64,000 bases of DNA. Origin: Asanoa ferruginea (GTDB taxonomy: Bacteria; Actinomycetota; Actinomycetes; Mycobacteriales; Micromonosporaceae). This document shows, piece by piece, positions 1-8,216 of the stretch. Below the pieces are notes generated by a model that did not search any database, had not been told where the DNA came from, and worked only from the letters and a program-made list of their open reading frames with translations. Numbering within the stretch: position 1 is the stretch's first letter; every line of letters starts with the position of its first letter. Both the position numbers and the translations under genes were made by a program. The stretch spans positions 2,604,001-2,668,000 of the forward strand of contig NZ_QUMQ01000001.1 of assembly GCF_003387075.1 (NCBI RefSeq), in the 5' to 3' direction.

Positions 1-1799
1 TCGTGGGCGCGGTCACCGCGGTGTTCTCGCTCATCGGCGTCAACCTGGGCGGCTTCTTCCTGGGCCTGGTCCTCGGCATCGTGGGTGCCGGGTTGGTCTT
101 CGGTTGGACTCCCCTCGCGACGCCGCCGGTTGCAACGACGCCGGCCGGGGGTCCGCTGATCCCAGCGCAGCCTGGGCCGGTCGACGCGGAGCCGGCGGTT
201 GACGAGACGGCCGGGCAGCCGGTGACTTCGGACAGCCTGATTCCCGGGCTGTCCGATCCGGACGCGCCGGAGCGGCCGTCGGAGAGGGTCGGGTCGGTGC
301 CCGACGAGCGCTCCCTGCCCGATGGACCCGGGCGCTCGGGCGACGCCGCCGGGTCGTTCCCTGACGGGTCCGGCGACGCGGTCGCGTCGGCGCCCGACGG
401 GCCCGAGCGGTCGAGCGGCGAGGTTCGCTGGTTCCCTGACGCTGGCGCGCAGCCAGCAGAGCCGATCGGGTCGGCACCCGCCGGGTCTGGTCGGTCGGAC
501 GGCGAGGTTGGGTCGTTCGCTGACGGGTCCGGGCACTCCGGAGGCTCCGTTGGGTCTACCTCTGACGGATCCGGGCGGTCGTCCGACACGGTTGGGTCGA
601 CGCCTGACGCATCCGGGCAGTCGGATGGTGAGGTCCGGTGGTTCCCCGACGGTGCCGGTGGATCAACGGACCCGACTGGGTGGGTCCCTGGCGAGCCCGC
701 GCGGTCAACGGAGCCGGCCGGGCTGGCGTCCGACTTACCTGGGCGGTCCAGCGAGTCGGCTGGGCTGGTGTCCCACGGACCCGGGCGGTCCGCGGACGGG
801 CACGGGGCGGAGGCCGGCGTGCCGGCGCAGTCCGGCGGGGACCCCGGATCGGCCAAGGATGCGCCCGCCGAGGATCCGCAGGTGTTGCCGCGGCGGGAGA
901 GTCCGCGGTTCTACACGGTGATCGGTTTCCTGATCGTGCTCGGGATGACCGCGGTTTTCGGTCTTCGCACGAGCACACCGGCCTACGCCGCGCCGTGTCC
1001 GAAGGCGCCGCCCGTCACGGCGTCGAAGCCGGCGGGGGAGAAGCCGGCCGTTCCCGTCGTTCCGCCGGCCGCGACGCCGACGCCCACGCCGGACGCCGGT
1101 GGGTCGGAAGGGGACGACCCCGGGATCATCGGCCGGATCGTCGACGGCATCACCGGGCTCTTCGATGGCGACTCGGCGAAGGACACGGCGACGAAGGAGG
1201 GTGCGGCCGACCCGACGCCCGCACCTGCCACCATCGCGAAGCCGGCGCCGTCGAAGAACAGCACAGCGACGACGAAGCCGAAGCCCAAGCCGGGCTGCGC
1301 GCGTTCGTCGGGCTCAGCGCCGTCGGACGAGGAGCAGCCGACGCTGGCTCTGCTCGGCGACGAGGGCCTGCCGGACGTCAACCGCAGCCCGTCGGTGCTG
1401 ACCGGGTCGAAGCTGACCATGTGGGACCTGACCATCGCCGGTATCGCCACGCTGCACACCTCGAGCGGCGACATCCAGGCGTTGAAGTTCACGATGAGCC
1501 GGTCGCGGGTTGACGACTTCGCCCTGCGGGTGCCCCAGGGCGAAGGCCGGCCGCTGCTCATCAAGAGCGACCCGCTGGTGGTGAGAGGGGACGTCGCGTT
1601 CTACGCGACGCGCTTTGTCGGCCGGTTTCTCGGCGTCAAGCTCACCCTGACCCCCGAGTCGCCGATACCTCCGGACGGGATTCCGCTGACCGTGCCGAAG
1701 ATCGAGTTCACCGATCCGAACATCCAGCTCGCCTACGTAGCGTGCGACACCCTCGAGGCGCCCACGCTCGACGAGTCCTTCCCCCCGGCATCCACGTAG
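1..1799 (+). CDS. DUF6114-like membrane protein with long repetitive linker (5' end outside window)
   Basis: The reading frame is open to the left edge, and position 3 is an internal Val codon rather than a convincing start, so the N-terminus is missing. The first 40 residues are a Gly-rich hydrophobic segment (VNLGGFFLGLVLGIVGAGL) resembling the end of actinobacterial DUF6114 membrane proteins. A low-complexity Gly/Ser/Pro/Asp tract follows to about residue 290, with degenerate units such as GRSDGEVGSF and GRSSDTVGST. A second hydrophobic segment (FYTVIGFLIVLGMTAVFGL) lies near residues 302-320, then a Pro/Thr linker, then a folded-looking C-terminal domain of about 145 residues that probably sits outside the membrane. 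The biochemical role is unknown. The DUF6114 assignment rests on a short segment and is moderate; the coding call is firm because the C-terminal part has normal codon use. Confidence 0.7.
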   Translation, partial: VGAVTAVFSLIGVNLGGFFLGLVLGIVGAGLVFGWTPLATPPVATTPAGGPLIPAQPGPVDAEPAVDETAGQPVTSDSLIPGLSDPDAPERPSERVGSVPDERSLPDGPGRSGDAAGSFPDGSGDAVASAPDGPERSSGEVRWFPDAGAQPAEPIGSAPAGSGRSDGEVGSFADGSGHSGGSVGSTSDGSGRSSDTVGSTPDASGQSDGEVRWFPDGAGGSTDPTGWVPGEPARSTEPAGLASDLPGRSSESAGLVSHGPGRSADGHGAEAGVPAQSGGDPGSAKDAPAEDPQVLPRRESPRFYTVIGFLIVLGMTAVFGLRTSTPAYAAPCPKAPPVTASKPAGEKPAVPVVPPAATPTPTPDAGGSEGDDPGIIGRIVDGITGLFDGDSAKDTATKEGAADPTPAPATIAKPAPSKNSTATTKPKPKPGCARSSGSAPSDEEQPTLALLGDEGLPDVNRSPSVLTGSKLTMWDLTIAGIATLHTSSGDIQALKFTMSRSRVDDFALRVPQGEGRPLLIKSDPLVVRGDVAFYATRFVGRFLGVKLTLTPESPIPPDGIPLTVPKIEFTDPNIQLAYVACDTLEAPTLDESFPPAST

Positions 1800-1811
1800 C
1801 CACGCCTGGCG

Positions 1812-1837
1812 GTGCCGGCCGTGCAAGCGGCCGGCAC
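1812..1837. terminator. Bidirectional hairpin between convergent genes
   Basis: A perfect 10-bp stem (GTGCCGGCCG) with a 6-nt loop lies in the 53-bp gap between two convergent genes. There is no clear U-tract, as is common in high-GC actinobacteria. Confidence 0.6.
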
Positions 1838-1852
1838 CAGCCGATGGCAAAC

Positions 1853-3523
1853 CTAGAGGCGGGCCAGAGCTGCCTTCAGCGGGTCGAGGCCGATGGAGCC
1901 CAGGTCGAGCGCCTGGCGGTGGAACTCCTTGAGGTTGAAGTCGGCGCCCTTGCGGGCCCGGGCGTCGTCGCGGGCCTGTAGCCAGATGCGCTCGCCGACC
2001 TTGTAGGACGGGGCCTGTCCCGGCCAGCCGAGGTAGCGGTTGAGCTCGAAGCGGAGCACGTCGTCTTGCACGCGGCATTGTGCGCGCATGAACTCCCAGC
2101 CCAGCTCCGGGGTCCAGCGCTCGCCCGGGTGGAAGCCGAAGGCGTTGTCGCGCGGGATCTCCAGCTCGAGGTGCATGCCGATGTCGACGATCACCCGGGC
2201 GGCGCGGAAGGCCTGTGCGTCGAGCATGCCGAGGCGGTCGCCGGGGTCGGACAGGTAGCCGAGGTCATCCATCAGGCGCTCGGCATAGAGGGCCCAGCCC
2301 TCGCCGTGGCCGGAGACCCACAGCAGCAGCCGCTGGTAGCGGTTGAGCAACTCGGTGCGGACCGCCGTCTGCGCGACCTGGAGGTGGTGACCGGGCACGC
2401 CCTCGTGGTAGACGGTCGTGACCTCTTTCCACGTCGCGAAGTCGGTCATGCCGGCGGGCACGGCCCACCACATGCGGCCCGGGCGGCTGAAGTCTTCGCT
2501 CGGGCCCGTGTAGTAGATGCCGCCGTCGCTGGTCGGCGCCAGCATGCACTCGATGCGGCGGACCTGCTCGGGGATGTCGAAGTGGGTGCCGTGCAGCTCG
2601 GCGATGGCTTTGTCGGCCAGGCTCTGCATCCAGTCGCGGAACGCTTCCTTGCCCTCGATGCGCCGGGCCGGGTCGGAGTCGAGCGCGTGGACAGCGTCGT
2701 CGATCGACGCGCCCGAGCCGGCGATCCGCGCCGCGACGGTGCGCATCTCGGACTCGAGGCGGGCCAGCTCCTCGAAGCCCCACGCGTAGGTCTCGTCGAG
2801 GTCGACCTTGGCGCCCAGGAAGTATTGCGAGGCGAGCTGGTAGCGCTCACGACCGGCGGCCTGCTTGTCCCGGCCGAATTGGGCGAGCTCGTCGCGGAGG
2901 AACAGGCCGAACGCCTGGGTGGCGGCGGTGGACGCGGCCGCGCCCTGCTCGAGCTTGGCGCGCAGCGCGCCGTCGGCATCGAGCCGGTCGGCGAGCGCGT
3001 GGAAGAAGTTGTCGCGGGCCGGGTCGGTCCAGATGTCGCACTGCTTGGCCACCTCGAGCATCTGGTGGCGGGAGCTGGCGTGCCCCTGTGCGGCGGCCTC
3101 GCGGAGGGTGACCTGGAGCTGCTCGACCGCGCGCGGGAACGCGTTGAGGCGGGACGCGATGTTGCCGACCGCCTCGGCGCCGTCGGTCGGCATCAGGTCG
3201 AACGCGCCGCGCAGCCCGTGCAGGGCGCTGGAGATCACGTTGAGCTCGCTGGTGACCTCGCCGGCGTCGTAACGCGCCAGCTCGAGGCCCAGCCGCTCCT
3301 GCATCGCGTCTTTGGCGACCCGCTCGGACTCGGTTTCGGGCTCGGTCGTGGCGAGCTCGGCCAGCGTGCGCCGGGTCAGCTCGGCGCCGGCCGTGAAGCC
3401 TTCGGGTGACAGGTCTTCGAACTGGTCGTCAAAGCCCTGGATGCCGACGAACGTGGCACCCGCCGGGTTGAGCGGTGCCCAGTCGTCGACGTAACGGTTG
3501 GCGAGGTCATCGATTCGTCCCAC
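1853..3523 (-). CDS. DUF885 family protein (putative metallopeptidase-like)
   Basis: The product is 556 residues, the usual size of DUF885 proteins, which are widespread in actinobacteria. The hallmark motif YHEGVPGHHLQ is present near residues 375-385 and resembles a metal-binding HExxH-type site; peptidase activity is inferred from the family and not proven. No signal peptide is seen, so the protein is probably cytoplasmic. The GTG start has no Shine-Dalgarno sequence, but a TAGGGT -10 box (complement of 3531-3536) ends 7 nt upstream, which fits a leaderless mRNA. It is divergent from the DMT transporter and convergent with the upstream DUF6114-like gene. Confidence 0.85.
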   Translation of the reverse strand: MGRIDDLANRYVDDWAPLNPAGATFVGIQGFDDQFEDLSPEGFTAGAELTRRTLAELATTEPETESERVAKDAMQERLGLELARYDAGEVTSELNVISSALHGLRGAFDLMPTDGAEAVGNIASRLNAFPRAVEQLQVTLREAAAQGHASSRHQMLEVAKQCDIWTDPARDNFFHALADRLDADGALRAKLEQGAAASTAATQAFGLFLRDELAQFGRDKQAAGRERYQLASQYFLGAKVDLDETYAWGFEELARLESEMRTVAARIAGSGASIDDAVHALDSDPARRIEGKEAFRDWMQSLADKAIAELHGTHFDIPEQVRRIECMLAPTSDGGIYYTGPSEDFSRPGRMWWAVPAGMTDFATWKEVTTVYHEGVPGHHLQVAQTAVRTELLNRYQRLLLWVSGHGEGWALYAERLMDDLGYLSDPGDRLGMLDAQAFRAARVIVDIGMHLELEIPRDNAFGFHPGERWTPELGWEFMRAQCRVQDDVLRFELNRYLGWPGQAPSYKVGERIWLQARDDARARKGADFNLKEFHRQALDLGSIGLDPLKAALARL

Positions 3524-3637
3524 GCGTTTGACCCTAAGGCATGGGTCCGACGATTTTTGGGCTGCGGGAGGGGTGTAGGGAAGGGTCGAGGGCCGGGTCC
3601 GAAAAGCGCGCGATTCTTGTCGTACCCATAAGGCAGA

Positions 3638-4621
3638 GTGTCATGGGTGACCACCGCAACCAGTCCTGACAGGGCCGACCAGCGCACCTGGCTTCCGGGC
3701 TTCCTGCTGCTCGGCGTGATCTGGGGCTCGAGCTTCCTCTTCATCAAGGTCGGCGTCGCCGAGCTGCACCCGCTCTACGTGACGCTCGGTCGGGTGCTCG
3801 CGGGCGTGCTGACCCTGCTCGTCGTGATCGTCGTGACGCGCGACAGGTTGCCCCGCGACCCGCGCCTCTGGTTGCACCTCACGGTCACCGGCGTGGTGGG
3901 CACGGCCATGCCCTTCACCCTTTTCGGGTACGGGGAGGAGCGCGTCTCGTCGTCCCTGGCCGGCATCTGGAACGCCACGACGGCCCTGCTGGTGCTGCCG
4001 CTCGCGGTCTACCTGTTCCGCACCGAGCGGATGACCGCGCGCCGAGCGGTCGGCCTGCTGATCGGCTTCGCCGGCGTGCTGGTCGTGCTCGGCGTCTGGG
4101 AGGGCCTGGGCGGCGCCCAGTTCACCGGCCAGCTCATGTGCATCGCGGCGGCGGCCTGCTACGCGATCGCGATCCCCTACACGAAGCGCTTCGTGAGCGA
4201 CCGCAGCGAGTCCGGCATCTCGCTGGCCGCCGGCCAACTCATCACGGCGACGGTGGCCCTGGCCATCGTGGCGCCGCTGACCGTCGGTGCGCCGCCCCCG
4301 GTCAACGACCTGTCCCTCAAGGCGATCGCGAGCATCCTGACGCTCGGCGCGATCGGCACCGGCCTCGCCTTCGTCCTCAACATGCGCAACATCAAAATCG
4401 TCGGCGCCACCACGGCGTCGATGGTCACCTACCTGATCCCGGTCTTCGCCGTGGTGATCGGCGTGCTGGCGCTCGACGAGCACATCACCTGGCACCAGCC
4501 CGTCGGCGCCCTGATCGTCCTGTTCGGCGTGGCCGTCGCGCAGGGCCTGATCGGCCCACGCAAGCGCGTTCAACCCGCCCCCGTCACGCCAGCAACCGAG
4601 CTGGCCGTCGAACGCGCCTAG
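3638..4621 (+). CDS. DMT-superfamily (EamA) transporter
   Basis: This 327-residue polytopic membrane protein shows about ten hydrophobic helices in two EamA halves, the typical drug/metabolite transporter fold. The first half carries GVIWGSSFLFIKVGV, a recognisable EamA N-terminal pattern, and the second half ends in TTASMVTYLIPVFAVVIG with the conserved Pro. The substrate cannot be inferred. The GTG at 3638 gives the longest form; an in-frame GTG at 3647 is equally possible because no strong ribosome binding site decides between them. Its 3' end runs into a tandem repeat array. Confidence 0.85.
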   Translation: MSWVTTATSPDRADQRTWLPGFLLLGVIWGSSFLFIKVGVAELHPLYVTLGRVLAGVLTLLVVIVVTRDRLPRDPRLWLHLTVTGVVGTAMPFTLFGYGEERVSSSLAGIWNATTALLVLPLAVYLFRTERMTARRAVGLLIGFAGVLVVLGVWEGLGGAQFTGQLMCIAAAACYAIAIPYTKRFVSDRSESGISLAAGQLITATVALAIVAPLTVGAPPPVNDLSLKAIASILTLGAIGTGLAFVLNMRNIKIVGATTASMVTYLIPVFAVVIGVLALDEHITWHQPVGALIVLFGVAVAQGLIGPRKRVQPAPVTPATELAVERA

Positions 4622-4658
4622 CGCAAGGCCGCGCCGCCACCCGTCGCGGGCGGTGCCG

Positions 4659-5010
4659 GCCGAGGTGCGGCCGGTCTTCATGGCCAAAGGCCGCGGGGGC
4701 CGTCCGTTGGCGGGGGTATCGGCCGAGGTGCGACCGGTCTCTATGGCCGAGGTCGCGCCGCCGCCGGTCGCCGGTGGCCCGGCCGAGGTGCGGCCGGTCT
4801 TCACGGCCAAAGGCCGCGGGGTCGTCCGTTGCCGGGGGTGTTGGCCGAGGTGCGGCCGGTCTTTCACGGCCGAAGGCCGCGGGGTCGTCCGTTGCCGGGG
4901 GTGTTGGCCGAGGTGCGGCCGGTCTTTCACGGCCGAAGGCCGCGGGGTCGTCCGTTGCCGGGGGTGTTGGCCGAGGTGCGGCTGGCTTCACGGCCAAGGC
5001 CGCCGCAACC
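4659..5010. repeat. Tandem repeat array, 60-63 bp period, six copies
   Basis: Units beginning GCCGAGGTGCGGCCGGTCT start at 4659, 4722, 4782, 4844, 4907 and 4970. The units starting at 4844 and 4907 are virtually identical, and the earlier ones are diverged. Each unit carries a short hairpin, GGCCGAAGGCC. The array fills the 400-bp gap between the convergent DMT transporter and PHP genes. The 63-bp period keeps several Pro/Arg-rich frames open on both strands, but none has a ribosome binding site or a family match, so I treat the array as noncoding. Confidence 0.85.
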
Positions 5011-5021
5011 GACAAAGGCGG

Positions 5022-6098
5022 CTAGCGGTCGTGGCTGGCCGACCAGTCGACGAGTTGGTCGGCCTTCCAGGTGTTGACCACGCGATCGGCGGTGACGCCG
5101 CACAGGGCGGCGCGTTCGCAGCCGAAGCGTTGCCAGTCGAGTTGACCCGGCGCGTGTGCGTCGGTGCTGATGGTGAAGACGCAGCCGGCCTCGAGGGCCT
5201 GGCGCATCAGGCGCTTCGGCGGGTCCTGGCGTTCCGGGCGCGAGTTGATCTCGACGGCTTTGCCGTGTTCGGCGCAGGCGGCGAAGACGGCCGCCGCGTC
5301 GAAGTCCGACGGTGGGCGCAGCCGCTTGCGGTGGCCGCGGTCGCCGGGGCCCTCGGCGCCGGCCGGGCGGTTGGCGACCATCCGGCCGGTGCAGTGGCCG
5401 AGCACGTCCATGTGCGGGTTTTCGATCGCCCGCAGCATCCGGCGGGTCATCCGGGCGCTCTCGTCGCGCAGGCCGCTGTGCGCCGACGCGACCACCACGT
5501 CGAGCCTGGCCAGCAACTCGTCTTCCTGATCGAGCGAGCCGTCGGCGAGGATGTCGACCTCGATGCCGGTCAGGATCCGGAAGCCCGCCGGCAACGCCTC
5601 GTTGACCGCCGCCACATAGTCGAGTTGCCGCTTCAAGCGGTCGGCGGTCAAGCCCCGCGCCACCTTGAGCGACGGGGAATGGTCGGTGAGCACGACGTAT
5701 TCGTGGCCCAGCTCGACCGCCGCCAGCGCCATCTCCTCGATCGGGGAGCCGCCGTCTGACCAGTCGGAGTGGGTGTGGCAGTCACCCCGCAACGCGGCGC
5801 GCAGCGCGGCGGCCGCGTCGTCCAGGTCGACGCCCTCGGTGGCGTTGAGCCGGCGCAGGTAGACCGGCTCCTCGCCGGCCAGCGACTCGGCGACGCAGCG
5901 GGCGGTCACGTCGCCGACGCCGGTCAGCTCGGTCAGCGTGCCGGCCGCGGCGCGTTGCGCGACCTCGGCGGCGGGCAGGGCGCTCAGCGTCTTCGCGGCC
6001 GAGCGGAACGCCCGGACCCGGTAGGTCGCCTCGTTGGCCCGTTCGAGCAGGAACGCGATGCGCCGAAGATCGGCGACGGGGTCACGCGCGGTGGTCAC
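5022..6098 (-). CDS. PHP-domain phosphoesterase with N-terminal helix-hairpin-helix (PolX C-terminus-like)
   Basis: Residues 1-100 form a helical, DNA-binding-like region with a helix-hairpin-helix signature (ELTGVGDVTARCVAESL). From about residue 104 a PHP domain begins with motif HTHSDWSDG (His108 and His110) and LTDHSP (Asp139, His140); later HCTGRM, EINSRPERQDPP and STDAHAP supply the remaining metal ligands. The layout resembles family-X polymerases that have lost the polymerase core, or YcdX-type phosphatases. The likely activity is metal-dependent phosphoesterase or nuclease; the substrate is unknown. GTG starts at 6098 with a TAGGTT -10 box (complement of 6105-6110) 6 nt upstream and no Shine-Dalgarno, suggesting a leaderless mRNA divergent from mtnA. 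Confidence 0.85.
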   Translation of the reverse strand: MTTARDPVADLRRIAFLLERANEATYRVRAFRSAAKTLSALPAAEVAQRAAAGTLTELTGVGDVTARCVAESLAGEEPVYLRRLNATEGVDLDDAAAALRAALRGDCHTHSDWSDGGSPIEEMALAAVELGHEYVVLTDHSPSLKVARGLTADRLKRQLDYVAAVNEALPAGFRILTGIEVDILADGSLDQEDELLARLDVVVASAHSGLRDESARMTRRMLRAIENPHMDVLGHCTGRMVANRPAGAEGPGDRGHRKRLRPPSDFDAAAVFAACAEHGKAVEINSRPERQDPPKRLMRQALEAGCVFTISTDAHAPGQLDWQRFGCERAALCGVTADRVVNTWKADQLVDWSASHDR

Positions 6099-6104
6099 GC
6101 TCCG

Positions 6105-6156
6105 AACCTACTTGGCCGCGGCCCCGACCACCGCCCCCGCGCCGCTTGGTTAGCGT
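6105..6156. promoter_or_regulatory. Divergent leaderless promoters for PHP gene and mtnA
   Basis: On the minus strand TAGGTT (6105-6110) ends 6 nt before the GTG of the PHP gene. On the plus strand TAGCGT (6151-6156) ends 6 nt before the ATG of mtnA. Neither gene has a Shine-Dalgarno sequence, so transcription probably begins at the start codons. Confidence 0.55.
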
Positions 6157-6162
6157 GGGGTC

Positions 6163-7125
6163 ATGCGCACGATCGACTGGGTCGACGGGAATGTCGAGAT
6201 CATCGACCAGACATTGCTGCCCGGCCGGCTGGAGCTGCGCCGGATCGCGACGGTCGAAGACCTGATCAACGCCATTCAATCGCTCGCCGTACGCGGTGCA
6301 CCCGCGCTCGGCGTCGCCGGTGCCTACGGTGTCGCGCTGGCGGCCAGGCAGCACGGTGGCGACGAGAAGCTGCTCCTGGACGCCGTACACCGGATAACGA
6401 CGGCGCGGCCGACGGCGGTCAACCTGGCCCGCGGTGCCGAACGGGTCGCGGCGCTGTTGCCGAAGGGATTCGACGCCGTGCTGGCCGAGGCCGACGCGTT
6501 GCGTGACGAGGAGATCGCCGCGTCGGCCGCGATGGCGATCCGGGGTGCCGACCTGTTGACCGAACTCTGCGGTCCGGCGCCGCGGGTGCTGACGCACTGC
6601 AACACCGGTGCGCTCGCCGCGGTTGTCGGTGGCACGGCCCTGGGCGCCGTCGCCGAGTTGCACCGGCGTGGCCACCTCGATTCGGTGATCGCCAGTGAGA
6701 CCCGGCCGCTGCTCCAGGGCGCCCGGCTGACCTCCTGGGAGCTGGGCCAGCTCGGCATCGACTTCCGGGTCGCGGTCGACAGCGCCGGGCCGTTCCTGAT
6801 GGCGCGCGGCGAGGTGGACGCGGTGGTGTTGGGCGCCGACCGGATCTGCGGCAACGGTGACACGGTCAACAAGGTGGGCACCTACGCGCACGCGCTGGGC
6901 GCCCGCCGGGCCGGCATCCCGTTCGTCGTGGTCGCGCCGGAGTCCACCGTGGACCACGACACGGCCAGTGGCGCTGACGTCGAGATCGAGGACCGCGACG
7001 GTGCCGAGGTGGTGACCGGGGTGCCGGCGGTCAACCCGGCGTTCGACGTGACACCGCACGACCTGGTGACGGCGATCGTCACAGATCGTCGAGTGGTCCG
7101 CCTTGATCGCGGGGAGCGGGTCTGA
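6163..7125 (+). CDS. mtnA: S-methyl-5-thioribose-1-phosphate isomerase
   Basis: The 320-residue product converts 5-methylthioribose-1-phosphate to 5-methylthioribulose-1-phosphate in methionine salvage. It shows the family motif RGAPALGVAGAYG (residues 44-56), the catalytic Cys146 in LTHCNTGALA and the catalytic Asp226 in LGADRICGNGDTVNKVGTY, all as expected for MtnA rather than eIF2B subunits. The length is slightly short of the usual 340-350. The start is set by a TAGCGT -10 box 6 nt upstream of ATG with no Shine-Dalgarno. Its last 47 bp overlap the convergent tyrA. No other methionine-salvage genes lie nearby. Confidence 0.93.
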   Translation: MRTIDWVDGNVEIIDQTLLPGRLELRRIATVEDLINAIQSLAVRGAPALGVAGAYGVALAARQHGGDEKLLLDAVHRITTARPTAVNLARGAERVAALLPKGFDAVLAEADALRDEEIAASAAMAIRGADLLTELCGPAPRVLTHCNTGALAAVVGGTALGAVAELHRRGHLDSVIASETRPLLQGARLTSWELGQLGIDFRVAVDSAGPFLMARGEVDAVVLGADRICGNGDTVNKVGTYAHALGARRAGIPFVVVAPESTVDHDTASGADVEIEDRDGAEVVTGVPAVNPAFDVTPHDLVTAIVTDRRVVRLDRGERV

Positions 7126-8098
7126 CGACGGTCACCGTCGACCGGTCCGCCGACACCGCCTTGACCCAACCGCCGGCGCGGCCCAACCGGATCAGGGCGT
7201 CGGGGCGGGCCGGGATGTCGAGCGGCGCGGCGAGCGCGGGCGGCCAACCGGCCCGCATCGCGTGACCCGGTGCGAGCCAGGGGAGCAGCGCGGTCATCGG
7301 GTCGGCCGCGTCGAGGGCGGCGCGCGCGTCCTGGAGCGCCGCGATGATCCCGTCGAGGGCGGGCCCGACCGCCGGTGCGTTGCCGCCGCACATCGCCGCG
7401 ATCAGCTCCGGCCGGGTCGCCGCGACCCGGGTGCCATCGCGGAACGACCCGGCCGCCAGGGCACTCGCCAGCGGGTCGGCCGCCGCGGCGGCAAGAGCGG
7501 TCGCGAGCAGATGGGGTACGTGGCTCACGGTCGCCACCGCCCGGTCGTGCTCCTCGGCCGTGGCCGGCACCACCCGGGCGCCCAGCCCGATGACCAACTC
7601 GGCGAGGTCGAGCCAGTCACCGAGCGAGGTGCTGCCGGGCTCGATGCAGAGCACCCAGGCGCAGTCGTGGAAGAGGTCGGCGTCGGACGCGGCGAACCCG
7701 GAACTCTCCTTGCCGGCCATCGGATGGCCGCCGACGTAGCCCGCCAGCCGCTGGTGCCGGCCCTGCAACCGCTGTTCGACCAGCATCCGCACCGGCGTCT
7801 TGACCGAGGTGACGTCGGTGACCAGGCCGGTGTAGCCGGCGGCGCCGATCTCGTCGAGCACCCGCGGCACGGCGGGCAGCGGGACGGCGACGATCACCAG
7901 GCCGGCGCTCGCGACCGCGTCCCGGATCGTGCCGGTGACCTGCCAACGGCCGTTCTGTGGGGCACGCGCGGCGGCGGTGCGGGCGGTTGCCCGGGTGGCC
8001 GGATCGGCGTCGTAGCCGAGCACCTGGTGTCCCCGGGCGGCGAGGGCGCGCAGCGCCGATCCGCCGATGAGACCCAACCCGATCACCGCGATGTCCAC
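7079..8098 (-). CDS. tyrA: Prephenate dehydrogenase
   Basis: The 339-residue enzyme oxidatively decarboxylates prephenate to 4-hydroxyphenylpyruvate in tyrosine synthesis. The N-terminal Rossmann motif is VIGLGLIGGS (residues 5-14), and family motifs VTDVTSVK and GGHPMAGKESSGF are present; the latter contains the His that contacts substrate. The open frame runs further upstream to 8680, but that extension has no dehydrogenase similarity and overlaps the neighbouring gene, so I place the start at the GTG directly before the Rossmann fold. The 3' end overlaps mtnA by 47 bp, tail to tail. Confidence 0.93.
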   Translation of the reverse strand: MDIAVIGLGLIGGSALRALAARGHQVLGYDADPATRATARTAAARAPQNGRWQVTGTIRDAVASAGLVIVAVPLPAVPRVLDEIGAAGYTGLVTDVTSVKTPVRMLVEQRLQGRHQRLAGYVGGHPMAGKESSGFAASDADLFHDCAWVLCIEPGSTSLGDWLDLAELVIGLGARVVPATAEEHDRAVATVSHVPHLLATALAAAAADPLASALAAGSFRDGTRVAATRPELIAAMCGGNAPAVGPALDGIIAALQDARAALDAADPMTALLPWLAPGHAMRAGWPPALAAPLDIPARPDALIRLGRAGGWVKAVSADRSTVTVVRPAPRDQGGPLDDL

Positions 8099-8216
8099 GC
8101 GAGCGACTCTCGCACACCGCGAGGCCCTGCGGCGCGTGGTGCGGGTGCGTCGGCGCCGTCGCGTTTCGCGGGTCGGATCAGCCAAATCGGACAGTGGCCC
8201 GGTTACGGTGTCTCCC

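Noticed and set aside
2066-3409. Long plus-strand open frame antisense to the DUF885 gene
   Set aside because: It is a shadow of a real gene in GC-rich DNA: composition is Ala/Gly/Arg-rich with no domain, and the opposite strand has a clear family match.
3641-4930. Minus-strand frame covering the 63-bp repeats and the DMT transporter
   Set aside because: The N-terminal part is the repeat array read antisense, and the rest mirrors the transporter. No start signal or family match.
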